Shown: piece by piece, positions 33,968 through 41,124 of the stretch | Layout: each line of letters opens with the position of its first letter | Position numbering within the stretch: the first letter of the stretch is position 1 | Assembly: GCF_000526335.1 (NCBI RefSeq) | Contig: NZ_JAFW01000001.1 | Span: forward strand, 310,001 to 374,000 | Reading direction: 5' to 3' | DNA from: Arthrobacter sp. 31Y | Lineage (GTDB): Bacteria > Actinomycetota > Actinomycetes > Actinomycetales > Micrococcaceae | Length of the DNA: 64,000 nucleotides | Notes under the pieces: model-generated | What the model was told of the DNA's origin: nothing | Databases searched by the model: none | Seen by the model: the letters and a program-made list of their open reading frames with translations, nothing else | Program-made: the position numbers and the translations under genes

Positions 33968-33980
33968 CACAAGGCTCACG

Positions 33981-34547
33981 TCAGGCGTCGCTTTGAAATG
34001 CCTGAGCCCCCAGCTCCTTGCGGACAAGCTCCAGAAACTTTGTAGAGTAGCTGTCGAATTGCGTTCTAAGTTGCTGCCCCAGCTCCCACAACTCGTCCAA
34101 TTTTTCCTTATTGCCGGTCTGCTGAAAGAAGCGGGTTTGGACCAAATTAACCCAGGAAGAATTGACATGCATGCTCATGGCGTTGGCAAGCGTCACCGCC
34201 TCCAAACTACCGATCAGGCGGACACGCCCAAGCAGGACAGGTAGATTGTCGATCGACGGCGGCGGGTCCTCATCCGGCACGTACCCATTGATCTTTCGGA
34301 ACAAAGTCTCAGCCTCTGAGTGAAAGGCCGCGTAAGCCTCCTGCTTCTGGTCACGGAGCCAGATCGCGTGTTCCCTGTCCTGAGTCCTGGTCCATTGCTC
34401 CTCAGCGGTCAAACGTGCGGCAGCAAGCGAATCCAGGGTGTTCCTGCGGTTGATGTAGGCCGTCAGACTGGCACCGCCAAGACCAGCAATCAGAGCCACC
34501 GCGCCGGTGATCAGCTGACTGACGAGAGTTAGGGTTTGTTGGTCCAC
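33981..34547 (-). CDS. membrane-anchored paralog 4 of the moron array
   Basis: 188 residues from the GTG at 34547 (begins V-D-Q-Q-T-L-T-L-V); the open frame extends eight codons upstream but the paralogs and the TACGTT box place the start here. Membrane helix about 12-32 with A-G-L-G-G-A-S-L-T-A-Y-I-N-R-R-N-T, motif W-L-R-D-Q-K-Q-E-A-Y-A-A-F, then G-R-V-R-L-I-G-S and a divergent helical end L-E-L-V-R-K-E-L-G. Sequence similarity among the four is clear at the N-terminus and low at the C-terminus. Confidence 0.7.
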   Translation of the reverse strand: MDQQTLTLVSQLITGAVALIAGLGGASLTAYINRRNTLDSLAAARLTAEEQWTRTQDREHAIWLRDQKQEAYAAFHSEAETLFRKINGYVPDEDPPPSIDNLPVLLGRVRLIGSLEAVTLANAMSMHVNSSWVNLVQTRFFQQTGNKEKLDELWELGQQLRTQFDSYSTKFLELVRKELGAQAFQSDA

Positions 34548-34553
34548 GGTCCA

Positions 34554-34559
34554 AACGTA
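34554..34559 (-). promoter_or_regulatory. leaderless-type -10 box for paralog 4
   Basis: TACGTT six bases before GTG (TACGTT-TGGACC-GTG), preceded by CCTTGTG. Confidence 0.5.
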
Positions 34560-34584
34560 CACAAGGGGCACGACAATCGCGGCC

Positions 34585-34590
34585 TAGAAT
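34585..34590 (+). promoter_or_regulatory. leaderless-type -10 box for divergent gene
   Basis: TAGAAT six bases before the GTG at 34597 (TAGAAT-CTATGG-GTG) on the plus strand, same spacing as the minus-strand paralogs. The two divergent starts are 49 bases apart. Confidence 0.45.
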
Positions 34591-34596
34591 CTATGG

Positions 34597-34914
34597 GTGA
34601 GTTCCATCTTTGAAAGACCGTCCAAGTTCTCCGAGGCCGGACAGGAGTATGAGCTGGCCGTGCCTGAGTACACGTTCACGCATCACGACGTTCAACGGTT
34701 CACGTACGGGCAAGAACCGTACGTCATTGCTCAAGTGCCTGTAGCGGGCGGCAGCAAGGTGGAGGTTCGGGCGCTGGCTGTGTGGTGGTCGGCCACGCAC
34801 GTCCAAATCGAGTGGACGGATGAAAGCATTAACATGTTCAACTGCTGGCTGCCCAAAGCTGATGTGAAACGGGTCGACCTCATGGAGTGGGACGGCAGAT
34901 ACGTGCCCCGCTGA
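34597..34914 (+). CDS. phage protein of the moron block, unknown function
   Basis: 105 residues from GTG, no ribosome site but a TAGAAT box six bases upstream. Beta-rich soluble protein with H-H-D-V-Q-R-F-T-Y and V-W-W-S-A-T-H-V-Q-I-E-W; no recognised domain. Divergent from paralog 4 and ended by a long terminator shared with the leftward operon. Confidence 0.6.
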   Translation: MSSIFERPSKFSEAGQEYELAVPEYTFTHHDVQRFTYGQEPYVIAQVPVAGGSKVEVRALAVWWSATHVQIEWTDESINMFNCWLPKADVKRVDLMEWDGRYVPR

Positions 34915-34928
34915 ACGATTGTTAAACA

Positions 34929-34988
34929 CAAAAAGCCCCCTACCCCGGGGAACCTGTTTTACCAGGAACCCGGGGTAGGGGGCTTTTT
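34929..34988. terminator. bidirectional terminator separating the two arms
   Basis: A 20-bp perfect stem AAAAAGCCCCCTACCCCGGG and its complement around an 18-base loop that itself contains CCTG/CAGG. It has a T tract on both strands, so it ends both the rightward moron gene and the leftward replication operon. Confidence 0.92.
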
Positions 34989-34995
34989 GTCGTTG

Positions 34996-35247
34996 TTACT
35001 TGCGGCTGATCAGGCCACCGATGATGCTGAGCAGCGCGACCGCTGCGACGCCCTGCCAAATGTTCAAGACGATGGCGCCGGCAGTCAGGATGCCGACCAG
35101 CCAGATACCCAGCCATGCGAGCAGAAGCCATATGCCGAACACGATCGCGGCAATGAGGACGACGACACCGATCACAACTGCCGTGGCGCCGAGCCCTTCT
35201 GCGACCTTATCGGAGGGCTTGAAAACGTTCTTGATGGTCTTAGACAA
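34996..35247 (-). CDS. small two-helix membrane protein
   Basis: 83 residues from TTG (AAGGAC seven bases upstream). Basic N-terminus then a continuous hydrophobic stretch with two membrane helices (about 22-50 and 53-75) separated by L-G-I-W-L-V-G. Last gene of the leftward replication operon, immediately before the terminator. Possibly a lysis or superinfection-related protein; unrecognised. Confidence 0.6.
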   Translation of the reverse strand: MSKTIKNVFKPSDKVAEGLGATAVVIGVVVLIAAIVFGIWLLLAWLGIWLVGILTAGAIVLNIWQGVAAVALLSIIGGLISRK

Positions 35248-35353
35248 AGTGAATGTCCTTTCGGGTGAAGAGTTTGTCGAGCTTCTGCTCAAGGAAGAAT
35301 GCGTGCGTGTAAACCCACGCATGGATGGCCTGGCACAAGTGCTCAAACCTCAT
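35240..35353 (-). CDS. very small phage protein bridging two genes
   Basis: 37 residues, ATG inside the end of the upstream gene (GAGG six bases before) and stop overlapping the next start. Sequence begins M-R-F-E-H-L-C-Q and is rich in aromatic and basic residues. The coupling on both sides argues it is real; no function can be given. Confidence 0.4.
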   Translation of the reverse strand: MRFEHLCQAIHAWVYTHAFFLEQKLDKLFTRKDIHFV

Positions 35354-35864
35354 TGGCTGCCTCGACCAGATCGACCCGTTCGAACCGGCCAGTGTTGAGC
35401 CGGTGGGTGAGGTCGTTGAGTCCACGCTCCGCGGACTTCCGCTGCGCGTCGGTCAGGTCCTCTTTGGCCCCGTACTTGAGGTACAGGTTCTGCTGGTAGG
35501 AGTCTTTGAGCTGACCGAACCGGTCCTGCACATCGACCCGGCCCTCGACGTCAACCCCGGGTCCGAGGTCAACCCAGACCGATTCTTCGAGGATGCGCTC
35601 CACCATGTCCGGCGTGTACACGAACGCGCCGGTGAAGTACATGAAGTCGTTGCGCTGTTCCTTGCAGAACTTGACCGCGGCCTTGCCTGCGAGGGTCTTA
35701 ATCCCGGCCTCGTCGTAGCCCCTGATCGTGGACCAGTTCTCCGCAAAGAACAGCCAGATGGCCTGTTCAATGTCGTCCACTTCAAAGATGGTGGACTGCT
35801 TGTGCTGGTTCTTGGCGACCCTCTGCACTGTCTCGGCGTGCAGTTCGTAGAACTCGGTGGTCAT
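35343..35864 (-). CDS. phage protein, unknown function
   Basis: 173 residues from the ATG one base after the previous stop (start chosen from the ORF beginning M-T-T-E-F-Y-E-L-H). Acidic helical protein with E-Q-A-I-W-L-F-F-A-E-N and D-L-T-D-A-Q-R-K-S-A-E. The C-terminal half contains repeats typical of helical proteins only. I do not recognise it; next to a metallophosphoesterase gene. Confidence 0.6.
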   Translation of the reverse strand: MTTEFYELHAETVQRVAKNQHKQSTIFEVDDIEQAIWLFFAENWSTIRGYDEAGIKTLAGKAAVKFCKEQRNDFMYFTGAFVYTPDMVERILEESVWVDLGPGVDVEGRVDVQDRFGQLKDSYQQNLYLKYGAKEDLTDAQRKSAERGLNDLTHRLNTGRFERVDLVEAANEV

Positions 35865-35865
35865 G

Positions 35866-37032
35866 TTAGACAACGGTGTAGCCCCGTCCCTTCCCGTTTT
35901 CGGTAATGAATGTGAGCGCCCCGGGGGCGCCATGGTCGCCGGTCTGGTTCTTCCACCACGTCGACTCAGATTCCTGAGCCGGGTTCATGATGTAAGTCCG
36001 GGAGCCCTTCTGCTCGATGTGCAGGTGGTGGCCGTGAGCGGCAAGCAGCATGTCCGCTTTGCCAATGTCAGAGCCTGGTTCGAACGCCTGCCCCTTCCAC
36101 CAGTCCCAGTGCTTGTTTGTGCGCCACTGGTGGCCGTGAGCGTGTGTCAGGACCGTCCCGTTCACGTCCAAGGTGACGGTGAGTGAGTCCCGCTTCGGGA
36201 CGAACGTCTCTACATGGGAGTACGCGGCCTCGTTCAGCTTCATCGCGTCCGTCACAGCCACAAGGGCATCGACGGCGAAGCTGTCGTCGTAGGTGGTGAT
36301 ACCCGGCATTCGGACTGCCTCGTCATGATTGCCCGGAACGGAGACGACGGTGAGCCGTTCCGTGTAGGGGGCGAAGCTGTCGATCGCGTGGAGGAACAGG
36401 CGGCGCATGAGCCGCAACTGTTCGGTAAGGGTCAGCTCGGTGCGCCAAGCATTCTTGCCGCCCTGACTGACGAACCCTTCCATGCAATCGCCCAGGAATG
36501 TGAGGTGAGCGAAAGCGGCCTCTTTCCTGCGAGCCTGTTTGAAAGCGGCCACACCGTTGTCGATGGACGCGAGAATCCGGTCCACAGTTCCCGCAGTGCC
36601 GTCACCATCCGCTTTACCAAGCTGCCAATCTCCATTAGCGAAGTGGAAAGTGCCCGCACCAGTACCTGGATTCGGTTCGCTGTTTCGTCGGCCAACATGC
36701 TGGATCAGCTCCTCAAAGTTCAGCCCGGAGGCGGTGATGCGCTTGACGCTAAAGCGCCTGTATTGCAAGGTCTTGATGGTTCCGCCGCCCACGTTGGCGT
36801 CCCATTCGCGGTACTGGATGGGCGGGATGATTTCCCACTCCTCCGGGTCGAACCCGGCCCGCTCCAGCAGGAGCTTGTCGGTGACGTTGGCGCCCGGCTC
36901 CAGTGGCCCTGTCGATCCGAACCCGCGGTCACCAGTCCGTTCATTGCCACGCTCCCAGCCAGTCGGTGCAGCGACCTGTTCTTTGGCAAGCTGTTCGGCT
37001 TGCTTGGTTTCAAGTAGTTGGTTGAGGCTCAG
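35866..37032 (-). CDS. metallophosphoesterase, probable CTG start
   Basis: About 388 residues. Calcineurin-like motifs in the second half: G-D-C-M-E-G, G-N-H-D (V-P-G-N-H-D-E-A), T-H-A-H-G-H and A-A-H-G-H-H-L-H, all with metal-binding His/Asp/Asn. The frame is open from an overlap at the previous stop (CTGA) and codes a coherent N-terminus (T-D-K-L-L-L-E-R-A-G-F-D-P-E-E-W-E), yet contains no ATG, GTG or TTG before residue ~81. CTG at 37032, overlapping TGA as other genes here use ATGA/GTGA/TTGA and preceded by AGGG seven bases away, is the likely start. Probably DNA repair/recombination nuclease of the replication block. Confidence 0.75.
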   Translation of the reverse strand: MSLNQLLETKQAEQLAKEQVAAPTGWERGNERTGDRGFGSTGPLEPGANVTDKLLLERAGFDPEEWEIIPPIQYREWDANVGGGTIKTLQYRRFSVKRITASGLNFEELIQHVGRRNSEPNPGTGAGTFHFANGDWQLGKADGDGTAGTVDRILASIDNGVAAFKQARRKEAAFAHLTFLGDCMEGFVSQGGKNAWRTELTLTEQLRLMRRLFLHAIDSFAPYTERLTVVSVPGNHDEAVRMPGITTYDDSFAVDALVAVTDAMKLNEAAYSHVETFVPKRDSLTVTLDVNGTVLTHAHGHQWRTNKHWDWWKGQAFEPGSDIGKADMLLAAHGHHLHIEQKGSRTYIMNPAQESESTWWKNQTGDHGAPGALTFITENGKGRGYTVV

Positions 37033-37256
37033 AGCTGCGCCCTGCCTTCCCTGAGTTTCTGCCGGAACCGCTTCACCTGGTCCCCGGTGACGCCGCCCAT
37101 GTGAGCGGCCACTTCCGGCGCGGTGAACTGGTCCTGGTCTTTGATAATGGTGCGGAACGCCTTGCGTTCCTCCTCGGGCATCGCGTCGTACGCTGCCTGA
37201 ACTTTGTCGGTTCCTCGTCGGCTACCGCCCCTTTCGAGCAGGGTGACAAGGCTCAT
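37029..37256 (-). CDS. small helical phage protein
   Basis: 75 residues, ATG overlapping the kinase stop as TAATG. Middle contains F-T-A-P-E-V-A-A-H-M-G-G-V-T-G-D-Q-V-K-R-F-R-Q, resembling a helix-turn-helix, so a small DNA-binding protein is plausible. Ends in a CTGA overlap with the metallophosphoesterase. Confidence 0.6.
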   Translation of the reverse strand: MSLVTLLERGGSRRGTDKVQAAYDAMPEEERKAFRTIIKDQDQFTAPEVAAHMGGVTGDQVKRFRQKLREGRAQL

Positions 37257-37858
37257 TAGAGGACCCCGAACTCGGAGAGAATGTCCTCGACGTTGTCGAA
37301 CAGGTCGCCGCCAAAGTCGCCATCGTTGTGGATGACCGCGTGCTCCCCCATCGCCCCGACCCACTGTTCGGACTCGTGGCCTGCGGGGTCGTACTCGACT
37401 CCGTCCCGGTCCACTTGTAGGAGGAGGCTGCTAGGGCTGACCTTTCGCAGCTGGAATTGCTGAGGGTTCCAGATCAGCTCCCCCTCGTTGGGGAAGCGAA
37501 CATCAGAAATGACGACCCGGTCGGCGCCGGACTCTTCAATTTCCTTCACCATGGCGCGGACCCAGAAATCCGGATCAATCGAACGGACACAGTCGGTTCC
37601 GAGCAGTTGGAGGAGACGGCGGTACTCGTCCGCGTAGATGGACCCCTTGATCCATTCCTCGTTCTTCTGGACAGTTTCTGTGTCGTCCCAAATGTCCATG
37701 AGACGCGTGCCGCCACCGAGTAGCGGGTTGAGGCTGCGAAGCATGCGCTTCAACGGCGCCGCCATGGACAACTTCGTGAAGCCGTGCAGGTCCACCAAAT
37801 AGTCAGCGACGGTGTCTTTGCCGGCCCGCTTGTAGCCGGTCAAACCAATGATGATCAA
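37256..37858 (-). CDS. deoxynucleoside monophosphate kinase-like protein
   Basis: 200 residues. P-loop near the N-terminus G-L-T-G-Y-K-R-A-G-K-D-T (residues 5-16), later D-V-R-F-P-N-E and conserved Arg, as in T4-type dNMP kinases that phosphorylate deoxynucleotides for phage DNA synthesis. The start is TTG overlapping the preceding TGA (TTGA); longer frames upstream would run through that gene. Confidence 0.8.
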   Translation of the reverse strand: MIIIGLTGYKRAGKDTVADYLVDLHGFTKLSMAAPLKRMLRSLNPLLGGGTRLMDIWDDTETVQKNEEWIKGSIYADEYRRLLQLLGTDCVRSIDPDFWVRAMVKEIEESGADRVVISDVRFPNEGELIWNPQQFQLRKVSPSSLLLQVDRDGVEYDPAGHESEQWVGAMGEHAVIHNDGDFGGDLFDNVEDILSEFGVL

Positions 37859-38124
37859 AGAGTGTTTTCCTTCTTCCAAGGCAAGTCCGCCTGGTTGGTC
37901 TTGGCGGGAATGTCGTACAGCAGCGACCACTCCCCCTTTTCGAAGTCCCACGCCCAGATCGACATGGGATGGTGCCGGCCATAGCTGCCGCACTGGTAGC
38001 TGACTGCTTGTTTGGCGAGGCCCAGCGACCGGTGCAGCTTTTCGTCCGCACCGGATCGCCCGGGGATGATCGTCAGGTGAACCTTCCTCAGGTCCGCCGT
38101 GGGCAGTTGCCGTTGGGCCGTCAC
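37855..38124 (-). CDS. small phage protein, unknown function
   Basis: 89 residues from GTG overlapping the previous TGA. Contains H-H-P-M-S-I-W-A-W-D-F-E-K-G-E-W-S-L-L-Y-D-I, beta-like with three Trp. No known domain. Part of the coupled replication operon. Confidence 0.6.
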   Translation of the reverse strand: MTAQRQLPTADLRKVHLTIIPGRSGADEKLHRSLGLAKQAVSYQCGSYGRHHPMSIWAWDFEKGEWSLLYDIPAKTNQADLPWKKENTL

Positions 38125-38420
38125 TTACTGGCACCGATCAGCGCGCGAATGTTGGCTGCCTGTTCGAAGCGCAGCTCGGCTGCAATTTCGGCGTCGTCGG
38201 CTAAGTCCGTGAGCGAGGCGGCTTCACCGCGTGCCTCCTGCGATGCGTGCTGCAGAGAGCGTGCCGAACCTTCCAGGCCGCTGATTGCGGACTCGAACAT
38301 GCCGACATAGGCGTCAGCTGAGAGGTTGGCGGCGCTGACGCGTTGCTCCAGCGTGGGTTCGTCGGTGACGTATTCGACGGTTGCGGCGGGGACGGTCTTC
38401 TTTTTGATGCTGAATTTCAT
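38121..38420 (-). CDS. helical phage protein
   Basis: 99 residues from the ATG at 38420. Basic N-terminus (M-K-F-S-I-K-K-K) then acidic Ala-rich helices (A-A-N-L-S-A-D-A-Y-V; A-R-G-E-A-A-S-L). The motif copy at 38439 sits 19 bases upstream. Function unknown. Confidence 0.6.
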   Translation of the reverse strand: MKFSIKKKTVPAATVEYVTDEPTLEQRVSAANLSADAYVGMFESAISGLEGSARSLQHASQEARGEAASLTDLADDAEIAAELRFEQAANIRALIGASK

Positions 38421-38438
38421 GGATTTCCTCTTCAAAGT

Positions 38439-38459
38439 GTTTCTAAACGTTGGACTATC
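38439..38459 (-). repeat. copy of leftward-operon intergenic motif
   Basis: GTTTCTAAACGTTGGACTAT plus C, 19 bases from the next start codon (on the minus strand it lies upstream of the gene). Confidence 0.55.
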
Positions 38460-38479
38460 GGCGGATAGGTTCGCCGGGT

Positions 38480-38818
38480 CTAGTAGCCTTCGGCTTCGAT
38501 GTTGCCGGTGACCTTGACCTCGGATGCGCGGATCGGGATCACGTCGCCCGGATGCAGGTCGCTGGCGTCCAGGCCGTCGCAGACCCAGCCAAGGCCCTCG
38601 GGCGGGAGGGTGAGTCGGAGCGTTGGGAAAGCGACTGCGACAGCGAACTCGGAGTCGGTCGGCCATTCGGATGCCCGAACGTATTCGGCGTCGGCTGGCA
38701 TGCCGCCGGGCTGGTATACCTCCACCACAACGCCGGATGCTCCAGCTTTGAGTGGGCCAAGATCGGCCAGCAGTTCGACGCGGTCGCTTTTGCGGAACTC
38801 GGTGTCAGCGATATTCAC
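38480..38818 (-). CDS. phage protein, unknown function
   Basis: 112 residues from the GTG at 38818 overlapping the previous TGA (GTGA). Beta-rich with E-L-L-A-D-L-G-P-L-K-A-G-A-S-G-V-V-V-E-V and a C-terminal acid patch. Unrecognised. Confidence 0.6.
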   Translation of the reverse strand: MNIADTEFRKSDRVELLADLGPLKAGASGVVVEVYQPGGMPADAEYVRASEWPTDSEFAVAVAFPTLRLTLPPEGLGWVCDGLDASDLHPGDVIPIRASEVKVTGNIEAEGY

Positions 38819-39150
38819 TTGCCCACCTCCACGTACTTGGTGACGACGACGGTTTCGCGCTCCTCGCGCACCTCGGTGAGGTTGCCGAGGAAGGAGTGCT
38901 CGCCCATCTCGGTCAGCGCCTCGTCGTACTGCCACTGGTACAGGGCTCCGGATGGCACCCGGGTCACGACTGTTCCGAAGCGGGACCATCTGCGTGGTTC
39001 GTCGTGCTCGACGTGGATTGTGCGGTATTCCCCGGGCGCACCTCCAGGCAGATCATCGCCTTCGGCGTAGCCCCATTTGAGGTTGGTGAATTCCATGAAG
39101 TCGTCTTCAAGGAACGCCTGCAGGGTCTGCAGTTCAGTCTTCTGAGTCAT
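38815..39150 (-). CDS. phage protein, unknown function
   Basis: 111 residues, ATG start with AAAGAGGAC site. Acidic, W/Y-rich (K-W-G-Y-A-E-G-D; Y-Q-W-Q-Y-D-E-A). No domain recognised. Follows the primase gene closely and overlaps the next gene. Confidence 0.6.
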   Translation of the reverse strand: MTQKTELQTLQAFLEDDFMEFTNLKWGYAEGDDLPGGAPGEYRTIHVEHDEPRRWSRFGTVVTRVPSGALYQWQYDEALTEMGEHSFLGNLTEVREERETVVVTKYVEVGK

Positions 39151-39162
39151 TTGGTCCTCTTT

Positions 39163-39828
39163 CTAATGCTTGATCTTGAGCAGGTCTTTCAATGCCTGCG
39201 CGCCGTGTTCTTTGTAGAAGCTGTTCACGTCATGCCCGTCCGGCATGAGGAACACGGCAGGTCCCGGCACTTTCTTGGCCACCTGGTCTGCGAACTTCGC
39301 ACCCTGCCCGGCCTTGTCGTCATTGTCCGCAAGGATCAACACCCGCTCGTACCCGTTGAAAATGGCGTAGTAGTGGTCCTGCCACGACGACACCCCCGGT
39401 AAACCAACCGCCGGCAGGCCAGCCTGCACTGCCGTCATGCAGTCAATCTCGCCCTCGGTGATGCAAATCCAGTCCCGCGGTTCGGTAATCACCGGGGTGT
39501 TGAACAGGGTGAGTGTGGAGCCGGCGGGCTGCCAGTACTTGGCGGGGTGCGGGTCTTCCGGCATCTTCCGGAACCGCAGGCTGACCGGCCCAGTGGGTGT
39601 CAGGTAAGGGATAGCGATGCGCCCGCGGGCGGGCTCATCCGATTCGACGGGGTCTGCGACGCACCCCAGCCGGAACTTCGCGATGGTGTCCGGCGTCAGG
39701 CCGCGTTCCTCGATCAGATAGTCGAGCTGGGCGTGCCCGGGCGGGTCGTACAGCTGCTGATGATACGCCTCCACCCTCCTGGCCAGTGATTTCTTCACAG
39801 CGTTGGACAGCCGTGTGATAGTCGGCAC
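39163..39828 (-). CDS. DNA primase, Toprim (catalytic) part
   Basis: About 221 residues in this frame. A DnaG-type N-terminal core segment (Y-H-Q-Q-L-Y-D...L-D-Y-L-I-E-E-R-G-L-T-P-D-T-I-A-K-F-R-L-G) is followed by the Toprim motifs C-I-T-E-G-E-I-D and L-I-L-A-D-N-D-D-K-A-G-Q-G. The GTG given is only the first start in frame and has a poor ribosome site; the natural N-terminus is probably supplied by the zinc-finger frame through a +1 shift. Confidence 0.75.
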   Translation of the reverse strand: MPTITRLSNAVKKSLARRVEAYHQQLYDPPGHAQLDYLIEERGLTPDTIAKFRLGCVADPVESDEPARGRIAIPYLTPTGPVSLRFRKMPEDPHPAKYWQPAGSTLTLFNTPVITEPRDWICITEGEIDCMTAVQAGLPAVGLPGVSSWQDHYYAIFNGYERVLILADNDDKAGQGAKFADQVAKKVPGPAVFLMPDGHDVNSFYKEHGAQALKDLLKIKH

Positions 39829-40036
39829 CCTCTTTCAGTTGGATCAGGTCAATTGCGTCCCCGGAAAAGTTGCACGAGAAGCAACGGAACCGCTGCTCGG
39901 TGTCGTGGAACTGGGCGGACGGCTGGTTGTCGTCATGAATGACGCACCGAATCTTCACCCAGCCTCCGCGATGGGGCAGGTGTTCGGCTCCGAAATGTTC
40001 CAGCACTGTTCGGATCGGAAATTTGGTGACGGCCAC
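39635..40036 (-). CDS. DNA primase, CHC2 zinc-finger part
   Basis: Starts at GTG after GGAAAGGTGGGG and encodes a CHC2 zinc ribbon: C-V-I-H...C-F-S-C with F-S-G-D-A-I-D-L. Both parts of a single phage primase are thus present but in different frames over a 190-base overlap. From about 39.8 kb the downstream part of this frame becomes Arg/Ala-rich non-protein-like sequence, so the functional product is probably zinc finger plus Toprim by frameshift. A less likely alternative is two separate subunits. Confidence 0.65.
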   Translation of the reverse strand: MAVTKFPIRTVLEHFGAEHLPHRGGWVKIRCVIHDDNQPSAQFHDTEQRFRCFSCNFSGDAIDLIQLKEGADYHTAVQRCEEITGQEGGGVSSAAVRPARARPARLSDRGTRPDAGHHREVPAGVRRRPRRIG

Positions 40037-40049
40037 TACCCCACCTTTC

Positions 40050-40562
40050 CTAGTTGAGGTTGAACCCGGACCGGATCGCGTCCACCTGTGGCCTAAGAGT
40101 CTCGACACATGACCAGTGCTCATCGTTTGCCGGGAGCTGGCCGGCCAAGTGAAGGCCGATGACTCGCAGCCAGGCCGCGTCCACCTTATTGTCGTCAGCT
40201 ACGTCGTCGCCGCTGTAGCTGAGCCATGCGGCCCGCATCTGAGGTTTCTGGGCGTTGCCCTTACCCGATGCGAATTTTTTGAGGGTGGCCGGCGTAACTG
40301 TGACGTACGGGATCGAATGCTGCTGCAGGTACTCCCGGATGACGCCCTGAACCATTCCTGTCACACCTGCCGCCATGGCATTCCTTGGCAGGTCCTCCAT
40401 GACGATCAGGTCCGCGTGCAATGTGAAGCGTGCGACACCCTCACGAATATCGACCAGCCGCTTGTCGCCGTCAGCAGGTTTCTGCTTGAGCACGTGCAGC
40501 TGACCATGATCATCAGCCACGCCTGTCGCGGACAGGCTGGGGTCTATTCCGACAACTCGCAT
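40050..40562 (-). CDS. RuvC-like Holliday junction nuclease
   Basis: 170 residues. G-I-D-P-S-L-S-A-T-G at the N-terminus, V-M-E-D-L-P and D-D-N-K-V-D-A-A-W are the acidic motifs of the RuvC/RNase H-like fold. ATG start; overlaps the upstream gene by 19 bases. Resolves recombination or packaging intermediates. Confidence 0.85.
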   Translation of the reverse strand: MRVVGIDPSLSATGVADDHGQLHVLKQKPADGDKRLVDIREGVARFTLHADLIVMEDLPRNAMAAGVTGMVQGVIREYLQQHSIPYVTVTPATLKKFASGKGNAQKPQMRAAWLSYSGDDVADDNKVDAAWLRVIGLHLAGQLPANDEHWSCVETLRPQVDAIRSGFNLN

Positions 40563-40852
40563 CCGACCTCCGCACCGAGAAGAAGGACCTGCACTTCTTG
40601 GCGGAAATTCGCCTCAGGAAATGCTTGGCGATGAACCTGCTCGGCCTGCTGCACAATGTCAGCCACTACCGGGCTCTGCATGTAGTCCTGGTCCAGCCGG
40701 GCAATCGCATGACCGATAGATCCCGCGCCCCTGCCGACCTTGAGCGAGACAGTCCAGTCGATGGTGCCGACTGAAACTGAGTATGCGTACCAATGATCGT
40801 TCGGAAGCTCCGGCGCTCCAGCCTCTACAAGGCGTTCAGTGAATGACGTCAT
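40544..40852 (-). CDS. phage protein, unknown function
   Basis: 102 residues, ATG; soluble, with W-Y-A-Y-S-V-S-V-G-T-I-D-W-T-V-S strand pattern. Unrecognised. Overlaps both neighbours in the replication operon. Confidence 0.6.
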   Translation of the reverse strand: MTSFTERLVEAGAPELPNDHWYAYSVSVGTIDWTVSLKVGRGAGSIGHAIARLDQDYMQSPVVADIVQQAEQVHRQAFPEANFRQEVQVLLLGAEVGCELSE

Positions 40853-41094
40853 TCGCAGTCACCTGCCCCGCGAACCCAAGCTTCGGCATCGAAGAACGCT
40901 CGTGCTGCCGTCACCACAGGACTGATCCTGCCTTCCGGGTACCCATCACTGATCATCTGGTCCGTGCCAAAGTTCAGGCCTGACCGGATGAGCGCGAGTT
41001 CGTCCAGATTGAACGTCATTCGCGCGGTCTTGACCGGCAACCCGTCGTCATCGAATTCAACGAGGTGTTCTGTTTCAAAGATTGTCTTGCCCAA
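40849..41094 (-). CDS. small phage protein, unknown function
   Basis: 81 residues from TTG (GAGGAGG seven bases upstream; the ATG between is out of frame). Acidic; L-D-E-L-A-L-I-R-S-G-L-N helix. Unrecognised. Confidence 0.55.
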   Translation of the reverse strand: MGKTIFETEHLVEFDDDGLPVKTARMTFNLDELALIRSGLNFGTDQMISDGYPEGRISPVVTAARAFFDAEAWVRGAGDCE

Positions 41095-41124
41095 TTCATC
41101 CTCCTCAATCGTTGAGCAGGGCTT

